In this document: positions 1 through 6,276 of the stretch, in pieces
Numbering within the stretch: position 1 is the stretch's first letter
Layout of the letters: every line of letters begins with the position of its first letter
NCBI GenBank assembly: GCA_020847395.1
Contig: JADLCD010000139.1
Coordinates: 1-33,903 of the forward strand
Source of the DNA: Chitinophagaceae bacterium
Lineage (GTDB): Bacteria; Bacteroidota; Bacteroidia; Chitinophagales; Chitinophagaceae
Reading direction: 5' to 3'
DNA: 33,903 bases
Program-made: the position numbers and the translations under genes
The notes under the pieces: model-generated
Databases searched by the model: none
Told to the model about the DNA's origin: nothing
What the model saw: the letters and a program-made list of their open reading frames with translations, nothing else

Positions 1-108
1 GTCATTGAGATAAGTAATAGAATCGCCTATTGCTACCCAGGTAATTTCTTTGTTGGTAAATGAAAACAAAAAACAAACCGCTATAATAAACAGGAAAATC
101 TTTTTCAT
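1..108 (-). CDS. SGNH/GDSL-family hydrolase, N-terminal fragment (runs off the window)
   Basis: Thirty-six codons are visible from an ATG at 108 reading leftwards out of the window. The protein starts with a signal peptide (MKK, then a hydrophobic run IFLFIIAVCFLFSF) followed by TWVAIGDSITYLND. GDSI preceded by a short beta strand is block I of the SGNH/GDSL hydrolase fold, and its serine (residue 30) would be the nucleophile. The family includes secreted esterases, lipases and carbohydrate acetylesterases. The other catalytic blocks lie outside the window, so the substrate cannot be named. The nearby GH5 and propeller glycosidases make a carbohydrate-esterase role possible, but that is inference only. 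Confidence 0.75.
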   Translation of the reverse strand, partial: MKKIFLFIIAVCFLFSFTNKEITWVAIGDSITYLND

Positions 109-416
109 TGCAATACAAATTGTGCTTAAAAACTAATGATGTAAAAGTATAGTATTGTATTAGATTTTTATCATGATGTGGAAGAAAGTAATATCGTATC
201 CACAGCGGCGCAGGCTTTTACTTTGAGGAGACCTGTGAGCTGTATATCGCTATTGAGCATTTCCTTTAATCGGCCAGCACCTCAAAATATTAATTAGCCA
301 CTTATTAATGAATTGTGGATAATAACATAAATTACATATTAGCTATGAGTAAATATTGATATAGGGCAAGGATTAGATAAAAAAAATTAAAAGAATGATA
401 TAATAAACTTCGCATA
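109..416. other. Gene-free stretch between divergent genes
   Basis: This 308-bp gap separates the minus-strand SGNH hydrolase from the plus-strand hchA-like gene and should hold both promoters. No exact TAnnTTTG element was found; AAACTTCG just before the ATG at 417 is a poor match. One perfect DnaA-box 9-mer (TGTGGATAA, 314-322) is present but stands alone. A 29-codon minus-strand open frame (171-260) has no supporting feature and is not called. Confidence 0.6.
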
Positions 417-1286
417 ATGATAAAAAAATTATTAGGACTTAGCCCAAATCCAACAGGCGACGGTGCTTTCAGTCCATCAAACCTTTCATTAAAACTGGCA
501 ACTTCAGATACAACTGATTATACTCCTATACATTTCAGCCATCCTAATAAAGACAAGCATCTCAAAATTTTGGCAATGTGTACGGAGCAATCACAATTAC
601 CCACGACAAACGGAAAAAAATTTTCAACAGGTAATCACCCTGTGGAAACACTTGTACCAATGTTGCATTTGAAAAATGCAGGATTTGATTTTGATATTTT
701 TACTCCAACCGGCAAACAGGTTAAAATTGAAATGTGGGCAATGCCCAAAAAAGATAAAAATGTAATGGCAATTTATGAGGAGTATAAAAACCAGTTTGAA
801 CATCCTAAAAGTTTGGCAGACTTTGTAAAAAACAATTTTAATAATAACCAGGATTATATTGCCATTTATTTTCCCGGCGGGCACGGCGCATTGCTTGGTT
901 TGCCTCACGATAAAAATGTTGGAGAATTAATTAAGTGGGCATTCAAAAAAAACCTTTTTCATTTATCTATTTGCCACGGCCCGGCTGCGTTACTTTCTGC
1001 AAAACCTGCAAACGATGAAGAGCCATTTATTTATAGTGGCTATAAAATTGCGGCTTTTCCGGATAAGGTTGACAGGCAAACGCCTTTAATAGGCTACATG
1101 CCCGGGCAGTTAACATGGTTTTTTGGAGAGCAGCTAAAAAAGTTGGGCGTAATCATTATTAATTCCAAAGCCGACAAAACTTGTTTTGCCGACAGAAAAT
1201 TGATAACAGGTGCAAGTCCGAAAGCAGCAAATGGGTTCGGGGAACTCGCTGCAACTACGCTGTTAGAATATCTTAAGAACCAATAG
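417..1286 (+). CDS. hchA: DJ-1/PfpI superfamily, Hsp31/HchA-like (glyoxalase III / protein deglycase / holding chaperone)
   Basis: The 289-residue length matches Escherichia coli Hsp31 (about 283). The nucleophile elbow SICHGPAALL has Cys186 and His187, and Asp216 in AFPD completes the expected triad. Glu77 in GNHPVET matches the conserved acidic residue beside the cysteine, and PGGHGAL and GYMPGQLTWFFGE are family blocks. The family converts methylglyoxal to D-lactate without cofactor, has been reported as a protein/nucleotide deglycase, and acts as a stress chaperone; it is cytoplasmic and no signal peptide is present. Aligning from memory, the E. coli zinc ligands His86, Glu91 and His123 are replaced here by Lys86, Asp91 and Tyr123, so the metal site is probably lost. 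The ATG at 417 gives the family's usual N-terminus. The gene appears monocistronic. Confidence 0.88.
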   Translation: MIKKLLGLSPNPTGDGAFSPSNLSLKLATSDTTDYTPIHFSHPNKDKHLKILAMCTEQSQLPTTNGKKFSTGNHPVETLVPMLHLKNAGFDFDIFTPTGKQVKIEMWAMPKKDKNVMAIYEEYKNQFEHPKSLADFVKNNFNNNQDYIAIYFPGGHGALLGLPHDKNVGELIKWAFKKNLFHLSICHGPAALLSAKPANDEEPFIYSGYKIAAFPDKVDRQTPLIGYMPGQLTWFFGEQLKKLGVIIINSKADKTCFADRKLITGASPKAANGFGELAATTLLEYLKNQ

Positions 1287-1336
1287 AAAAAAATCATAAC
1301 CGCCTTACCTGTATTTCGGGAAAGATGTTTGAGGTT

Positions 1337-1528
1337 TTATTTGGCTGTATCTGCCTTTTTTGTGCTGTCTGTACGTGTAATTGGATCAGTAACTGTTGTG
1401 TCGGCGGATGAAGGGTTAGGCGCTGGTGCAACATTAGCACTATCTACGGTTACATTTGTATTATCTGATGTATTGTTACAAGAGATTGCCAAAAAGCCAA
1501 CCAACAAAAAAGAAATAAAAAGTTTCAT
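1337..1528 (-). CDS. Small putative lipoprotein
   Basis: The product has 63 residues. It begins with a lipoprotein signal peptide (MKLFISFLLVGFLAISC) with the lipidated cysteine at residue 17. The roughly 46-residue mature part is rich in Thr, Ser, Asp, Ala and Pro, has no predicted fold, and ends in a Lys-rich tail. It would be a short, probably disordered, lipid-anchored envelope peptide. Such small lipoproteins are common in Bacteroidota and have no assigned function. It faces away from the GH5 gene and converges on hchA. The frame on the opposite strand is a shadow: it lacks an export signal pattern of this quality. Function unknown. Confidence 0.6.
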   Translation of the reverse strand: MKLFISFLLVGFLAISCNNTSDNTNVTVDSANVAPAPNPSSADTTVTDPITRTDSTKKADTAK

Positions 1529-1605
1529 AAAAAAAGATTTAGATTAAATAATGCTATTTGCATTAAACCAATAATGCTGCCATAATGAAATTCAGCTATA
1601 ACCGC

Positions 1606-1613
1606 TACTTTTA
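1606..1613 (+). promoter_or_regulatory. Possible -7 element for the GH5 gene
   Basis: TACTTTTA differs from the Bacteroidetes -7 consensus TAnnTTTG at one base and lies about 80 bases before the chosen GH5 start. No convincing TTTG is found 19-21 bases upstream, so support is weak. Confidence 0.3.
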
Positions 1614-1691
1614 TAGTGGAAAATTGTGCCAATCAAGCAGAAATCGTGGAAAATATTACAAGCAATCCGTTTTAAATTTTTAAACCTAAAC

Positions 1692-3197
1692 ATGAAAAAT
1701 ATTACTTTCAACGTATTAATAATGGTGTTATTCAGTTTTTCGCTTTCTTGTAAAAAAGCAAATACACCTGATGCAGCCGCAGATCAGTCATCTTTCGCTT
1801 CGTCTGCCGAAATCAATAAACGCCTCGGTAAAGGAGTTAATCTTGGTGACACATTTGAATCATCTTACTTAACACCTAATGCCGATCCGGTTTATTTCCA
1901 GAAAATAGCTGAAGCAGGTTTCAAAACAGTACGCTTACCTGTAAGATGGGAGATAGCAAATCGTTCTATGTATAATGCTCCATATACCATAAGCGCTGTG
2001 TTTCTTACCGAAATAAAATCAGCAATAAACGAAGCATTAAAAAATAAATTACACGTCATTATTAATATGCATCACCATGACAGTTTATTTGCAAACCCCG
2101 ACGTAATGAAACCCATGTTTATTGCACAATGGCAGCAAATTGCAGCATACTTTAAAAATTATTCTGACAGTTTATTGTTTGAAGTGCTTAATGAACCAAA
2201 CAACAATCTTGACGCGGATAGATGGAATATTTTTTTTGCTGATGCGCTTAAAGAAATACGTAAAACTAACCCCAATCGCACAGTACTTAAGGGATTAGCT
2301 GAATGGGGTGGGCTATCCGCTTTAAGTAAACTAACTATCCCTGATGATAAACATCTTATCCTTACCATCCACTATTACAATCCATTTCATTTTACGCACC
2401 AGGGTGCAGAGTGGGTTGACGGTTCATCTACATGGCTGGGTACAAAATGGTATGATACTGAATATGAAAGACAAACAATAGAAGATGAATTTAAATCTGC
2501 AATTGAATTTTCGAAAGAAAAAAACATACCTGTTAATATAGGGGAGTTTGGCGCTTACAGTAAGGCAGATATGGAATCACGTGTAAGATGGACTCGTTTT
2601 CTTGCACGCTGGTTTGAACAACAAAATTTCAGTTGGGATTATTGGGAATTCAATTCCGGCTTTGGAGTATATGATCCTGCAACAGGTACATTCCGAACAT
2701 TGCTGATTAATGCTTTGCTTAAAGATGCAATGACTCCTGCAACAACTGTTACGCTTGTCTCCTTGTATAAAAGTAATTTCAGCAATCAACAGGCAGATGG
2801 ATGGAACCTGTATAATAATGACGCCTCAGCATCTTCTACGCTAACCATCGCTGACAATAAAGCGTTGGTGAATATCACCTCAGCAGGTTCCGAAAGTTGG
2901 CACATACAACTCATAAGGCATAATACAGCTATTGAAGCAGGTAAAATGTACAGGATTGAATTTAATGCTTATTCAACCATACAAAAAGATATTGCTGTAT
3001 TGGTAATGCAATCTAAAGATCCATGGGGTGTATATGGTAACAGTAATTTCACCATCAATACCACCGATGATACATATAGCTTTACGTTTACAGCGCCTTC
3101 AACCGATGCAAATTGCAATTTTGTTTTTTCTTTAGGCAATAATGGTTTAGCGCCCGTTACACTCTATAATATAAATCTTCAGGAGGTAAAATTATAA
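1692..3197 (+). CDS. Glycoside hydrolase family 5 lipoprotein (endoglucanase-like) with C-terminal carbohydrate-binding-like module
   Basis: With the ATG at 1692 the product has 501 residues and a clean lipoprotein signal (MKNITFNVLIMVLFSFSLSC, Cys20); an in-frame start 66 bases upstream only adds a polar extension and was rejected. The GH5 barrel spans about residues 40-345: GVNLGDTFES, TVRLPVRWE, INMHHHD, EVLNEPN with general acid/base Glu168, the HYYNPF strand, and NIGEFGAYS with nucleophile Glu285. Retaining hydrolysis of beta-1,4-glucan, mannan or mixed-linkage glucan is the family chemistry; the substrate cannot be fixed from sequence. Residues of about 360-501 form a beta-rich domain resembling CBM4/9-type sugar-binding modules. 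The enzyme is expected to be lipid-anchored in the envelope. The next gene is another carbohydrate-active lipoprotein. Confidence 0.88.
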   Translation: MKNITFNVLIMVLFSFSLSCKKANTPDAAADQSSFASSAEINKRLGKGVNLGDTFESSYLTPNADPVYFQKIAEAGFKTVRLPVRWEIANRSMYNAPYTISAVFLTEIKSAINEALKNKLHVIINMHHHDSLFANPDVMKPMFIAQWQQIAAYFKNYSDSLLFEVLNEPNNNLDADRWNIFFADALKEIRKTNPNRTVLKGLAEWGGLSALSKLTIPDDKHLILTIHYYNPFHFTHQGAEWVDGSSTWLGTKWYDTEYERQTIEDEFKSAIEFSKEKNIPVNIGEFGAYSKADMESRVRWTRFLARWFEQQNFSWDYWEFNSGFGVYDPATGTFRTLLINALLKDAMTPATTVTLVSLYKSNFSNQQADGWNLYNNDASASSTLTIADNKALVNITSAGSESWHIQLIRHNTAIEAGKMYRIEFNAYSTIQKDIAVLVMQSKDPWGVYGNSNFTINTTDDTYSFTFTAPSTDANCNFVFSLGNNGLAPVTLYNINLQEVKL

Positions 3198-3235
3198 CCC
3201 GGTATATGCAGCTATTTATATGAAGAGATTTCTCT

Positions 3236-3361
3236 CCGGCTTGGGGTACATTCCAAATTGTCGCTGGCTGGTGAGACACCAGCCAGGGCGCCTGCCGTGG
3301 GCAGTGTCTTCACCGCCCTCATGAAGCCCAATGCGACAATTTGGAATGCACCCCCGGCTTG
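3236..3361. mobile_element. MITE-like palindromic element (3244-3353) with 8-bp flanking direct repeats
   Basis: The element starts GGGTaCATTCCAAATTGTCG and ends with its reverse complement, CGACAATTTGGAATGcACCC, a terminal inverted repeat with one mismatch that also continues one C/G pair inward. The interior folds into nested hairpins: TGGCTGGTG/CACCAGCCA (3265-3285), AGGGCG/CGCCCT (3285-3319) and CTGCC/GGCAG (3292-3304). The octamer CCGGCTTG occurs directly at both edges (3236-3243 and 3354-3361), as expected of a target-site duplication. There is no room for a transposase, so it would be non-autonomous. It is much richer in GC than its surroundings. Ends resembling its inverted repeat occur at 22197-22217 and 24605-24625. 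It could also act as a terminator or RNA structure between the two glycosidase genes. Confidence 0.7.
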
Positions 3362-3424
3362 TAGCCTATATCTACATTAAGTATATTACTGAGATATTTT
3401 TCTCTTATTTCCAAACGAAACTGT

Positions 3425-4330
3425 ATGAATAAATTGTATATTACCATTGCAGCAATTTTAATTTTTACGGCATGCGAACACAAACAACAGCAACCTCATT
3501 TTTCAAAGCAATTAACTCATTTTAAACCCTACATTCGCAACCCTGTTTTTGCCGGCACTGATACAAATACATGGGATAAAAAAATAAGAGAGCGTGGTTA
3601 TATTCTATTTGAAGACAGCATTTACCGTTTGTGGTATACAGGTTATAATAATGAAAAATCGGAAAAACATCTTGGTTATGCTACGTCAACAGATGGACTG
3701 AACTGGAAACGATACAGCGATAAACCCATATATGATGCGGGTTGGGTTGAAGATATGTGTGTAATAAAAGCTGACAGCATTTATTACATGTTTGCAGAAG
3801 GGAAAGACGATATAGCGCATATACTTACCTCAGCAGATGGTATTAACTGGAAAGAAAAAGGCAATATTGATATTCGTAAAACCAACGGTGAACCTATTGA
3901 CAAAGGTGCATACGGCACTCCCACAATTTGGTACGAAAATAATAGCTGGTATCTTTTTTATGAAAGAGACGACCTTGGTGTTTGGCTGGCAACATCAAAA
4001 GATATGAAGGTTTGGACAAATGTGCAGGATGAACCTGTATTGGCATTAGGCCCCGATGCTTATGATAAATATGCCGTAGCCATGAACCAGGTGATTAAGT
4101 ATAATGGTAAGTATTACGCGTATTATCATGCTTCAGATACTAAAGAATGGAAAGAATGGTCGGTGAATATTGCAGTGAGTAATGATCTTATTCATTGGAA
4201 AAAATATGAACACAATCCTATTATGCAGCACAACAGGTCGAGCGGTATTGTAGTAAATGATGGTAAAGGATACAGGCTATATACCATGCACCCGGATGTG
4301 AATGTGTTTTTGCCATTAGCGGAAAAGTAG
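3425..4330 (+). CDS. Five-bladed beta-propeller glycoside hydrolase-like lipoprotein (GH43/GH32/GH130 superfamily)
   Basis: The product has 301 residues with lipoprotein signal MNKLYITIAAILIFTAC (Cys17). Four or more propeller blades show the repeated pattern of aromatic strand, then STDG or similar, then a W-K strand: LWYTGYNN followed by ATSTDGLNWKRY; YYMFAEG followed by TSADGINWKEK; WYLFYERD followed by ATSKDMKVW; YYAYYHAS followed by AVSNDLIHWKKY. This is typical of arabinanase/levanase-type or mannoside-phosphorylase-like propellers. Candidate acidic active-site residues sit in the strand-loop regions (for example VEDMCVI), but the family, and therefore the catalytic set, cannot be decided. 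Its position after the GH5 gene and shared lipid anchoring suggest a shared polysaccharide substrate. The MITE-like element lies between them, so separate transcription is possible. Confidence 0.75.
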   Translation: MNKLYITIAAILIFTACEHKQQQPHFSKQLTHFKPYIRNPVFAGTDTNTWDKKIRERGYILFEDSIYRLWYTGYNNEKSEKHLGYATSTDGLNWKRYSDKPIYDAGWVEDMCVIKADSIYYMFAEGKDDIAHILTSADGINWKEKGNIDIRKTNGEPIDKGAYGTPTIWYENNSWYLFYERDDLGVWLATSKDMKVWTNVQDEPVLALGPDAYDKYAVAMNQVIKYNGKYYAYYHASDTKEWKEWSVNIAVSNDLIHWKKYEHNPIMQHNRSSGIVVNDGKGYRLYTMHPDVNVFLPLAEK

Positions 4331-4446
4331 TTTTATAGTGAGTTCGAAAACATGATACCTTTTTTGTTCAATTACTTTCATCAGCCGTGCTTTTGCCAAT
4401 ATATTGCAGAGGGAAGTTTCCATCAGTTCGTTTTTCCTGATAGCAT

Positions 4447-4938
4447 TTACTTTTTAAGCATCAATAACGCATCTAATTCATTTAATGTCATTGTGAAGCC
4501 TTCTTTGAAACCCATTTCAAGCATTTTTTCCATTCGCTCAAGTGATTCGTTATAAATGATAATATAAACTTTAGTAATTCCATTTTGTTCGCTGAAATTC
4601 AAATCCCAATTAGAACCAGGCAAATTAGGATTTTCGTCTTTGTCTGCAAATACACTTAAATATTTGAAGTTCGTTTTTGGAGTAATGGAAGTATAGTCTT
4701 GAATTTGCCAACTTTCTTGTCCTTCCGGGCTTACCATTGCATAAAATCTACGGCCGCCAACCCTGAAATCCATTGATTTGGTTTTTGACATCCAGGGTTT
4801 GGGTGCCCACCATTGGTCAAGGATTTCTTGTTTTGTAAATGCATCCCAAACAAGTGCAAGATTTGCATCAAACGCCCTGGTTATATATACCGTTTTAGTT
4901 GCTTTGTCAACTGTAAAATCAAATTGCAAATTGCTCAT
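4447..4938 (-). CDS. SRPBCC / AHSA1-domain protein
   Basis: The product has 163 residues. The START-like helix-grip signature is clear: [28 protein letters not shown] near the N-terminus, then [12 protein letters not shown], and a C-terminal helix [17 protein letters not shown]. These domains bind hydrophobic ligands in a cavity and in bacteria are often paired with an ArsR regulator. The ATG overlaps the stop of the upstream ArsR gene by four bases (ATGA), so the two are translationally coupled. The ligand is unknown. No signal peptide; cytoplasmic. Confidence 0.85.
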   Translation of the reverse strand: MSNLQFDFTVDKATKTVYITRAFDANLALVWDAFTKQEILDQWWAPKPWMSKTKSMDFRVGGRRFYAMVSPEGQESWQIQDYTSITPKTNFKYLSVFADKDENPNLPGSNWDLNFSEQNGITKVYIIIYNESLERMEKMLEMGFKEGFTMTLNELDALLMLKK

Positions 4939-5255
4939 TTTTTTCTTTTTTTAATTGTTGATAATAAATTGTCTAATTGATTAAATCGCGTTTCCCAAAT
5001 CTTTCTGAATTGTTCTAACCACTTATCTATGTCTTTCATTTTGTCAATTTCAAGAGAGTAATAAATCTCTCGTCCTTTTTGTTCTTGCTTTACAAGTTCG
5101 CATTCTGTCAAAATACGTAGATGCTTAGAAACAGCTTGCCGTGTAGTATTGAAGTTATCGGCAATAACATTAGGAGTCATTGGCTGTAATGCAATTAAAA
5201 CGATAATGGCTCGTCTTGTTGGGTCTGCAATTGCTTGAAAAATGTCTCTTCGCAT
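4935..5255 (-). CDS. ArsR-family winged-helix repressor
   Basis: A 106-residue winged-helix regulator: [18 protein letters not shown] at the start, the recognition helix region [21 protein letters not shown], and the wing [13 protein letters not shown]. No cysteine metal site of the arsenic or cadmium type is present, matching the subgroup that sits beside AHSA1 proteins. An in-frame TTG at 5303 would lengthen it, but the likely -7 box (5289-5296) lies inside that extension, and the family begins MRRD, so ATG 5255 is chosen. It presumably represses its own operon with the SRPBCC gene. Confidence 0.88.
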   Translation of the reverse strand: MRRDIFQAIADPTRRAIIVLIALQPMTPNVIADNFNTTRQAVSKHLRILTECELVKQEQKGREIYYSLEIDKMKDIDKWLEQFRKIWETRFNQLDNLLSTIKKRKK

Positions 5256-5288
5256 TCGTTGATCTACTTTAATGAAACCAATTGATTG

Positions 5289-5320
5289 CAAATATATATG
5301 CAACCTTTCGGTTTCTCAAA
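5289..5320 (-). promoter_or_regulatory. Promoter of the ArsR-SRPBCC operon
   Basis: On the minus strand TTTG (5317-5320), 20 bases, then TATATTTG (5289-5296): an exact match to the Bacteroidetes -33/-7 pattern. It leaves a leader of about 25 bases before ATG 5255. Confidence 0.72.
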
Positions 5321-5461
5321 TTTATTTTCATTTTTTTTCAGATAGCAAAATCAGCCGGGCTGCCGGTTTGTAGCTAACAAAGCGGGCTTTGTGCAGGTGA
5401 AAAATAACAATGCAGCCGGTAAAATAAATAATAAATTAAGTGTGGCTCAAAAATAATTTCA

Positions 5462-6274
5462 TTACTGCGCCACTACGGTTTTTGCCTGCACGGTATGCGC
5501 ACTAAAATAACCTAAAGCACCTCCCTGCATATTGGTTACCGGGTTGGCGGGCGATGCGGTATTGCTGCCGCCGGTGGCACCGCTTGTTCCAAAACTATAC
5601 CAGTATTTATATGTGGCTTCATCAATGCATAACATATCCGCTCTCACAACATCACCTGCTTTAATACCTTTATCATTATCATCATCGCCGCCCGAAAATA
5701 ACCTTATGCTTGTTAAATTTCCATCAGTATATTCGTCGTTACGGATATAAACGCCTTTGCGTTTTGCACCGTTTACATACAAAACAAAACGATAGTTCTG
5801 TCCTAACCCTGTAGGATCTTTAAATTCCACGGTTGCCAGCTTTCTCACTTCGCCAAAAATAAATTCGTCTGCCACATATAAGGTATCCATATTTACTTTA
5901 GCGGGCATGGTGGATGATGCGGTGAACACATTACCATCTACTTCAACCTTAAGCGTATATTTTTTGCCGCTCTCTCCGGTAATATCCGCTGATTTATAAA
6001 TACCGGCAGATGATTCTGCAAGCACATGAGTATTGCCATCATTATCACTAATGGTTACCATTGCGTTTGAAACAGCAGCAAACTGGTTATCATCACTAAA
6101 ATTTTTTGTTTGAGATATTAATACCTGCGCTGAACCCAACTCATCCGTTAGCACCGCTTCTACCACGTACTTTTTTTCTGCATCATTCAGGTTTATGTCA
6201 ATTACTTTTTCGCAGGAAAAAATAAATACTACCAGCAACATCAATAAACTTCCATATATTTTGTGCTTCATCAT
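5462..6274 (-). CDS. DUF4249-family lipoprotein, partner of the TonB-dependent receptor
   Basis: The product has 270 residues, with lipoprotein signal MMKHKIYGSLLMLLVVFIFSC (Cys21) directly followed by EKVIDINLNDAEKKYVVEA, the hallmark opening of DUF4249 proteins. The rest is beta-rich with an N-terminal carboxypeptidase-regulatory/Ig-like region (VTISDNDGNTHVL, YTLKVEVDGNVF). DUF4249 genes commonly follow a TonB-dependent receptor in this phylum, as here, where only two bases separate them. The presumed role is a surface or periplasmic accessory for substrate capture by the receptor; no substrate is known. The end of the protein is Gly/Ala/Ser-rich. Confidence 0.85.
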   Translation of the reverse strand: MMKHKIYGSLLMLLVVFIFSCEKVIDINLNDAEKKYVVEAVLTDELGSAQVLISQTKNFSDDNQFAAVSNAMVTISDNDGNTHVLAESSAGIYKSADITGESGKKYTLKVEVDGNVFTASSTMPAKVNMDTLYVADEFIFGEVRKLATVEFKDPTGLGQNYRFVLYVNGAKRKGVYIRNDEYTDGNLTSIRLFSGGDDDNDKGIKAGDVVRADMLCIDEATYKYWYSFGTSGATGGSNTASPANPVTNMQGGALGYFSAHTVQAKTVVAQ

Positions 6275-6276
6275 AA

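Noticed and set aside
171-260. 29-codon minus-strand open frame with fairly protein-like composition
   Set aside because: No export signal, promoter, or recognisable family; a decayed gene end is possible but cannot be shown.
314-322. Perfect DnaA box (TGTGGATAA)
   Set aside because: Single copy with no cluster or AT-rich unwinding region; one match in 34 kb of AT-rich DNA is expected about by chance.
1329-1547. 72-codon plus-strand frame opposite the small lipoprotein
   Set aside because: The minus-strand frame has a proper lipoprotein signal and Cys; the plus frame is its shadow.
5360-5450. GC-rich patch with CAGCCGG repeats and ACAAAGC/GCTTTGT hairpin downstream of the DUF4249 gene
   Set aside because: Too short and imperfect to call a repeat family; a weak terminator is possible but lacks a T-run.
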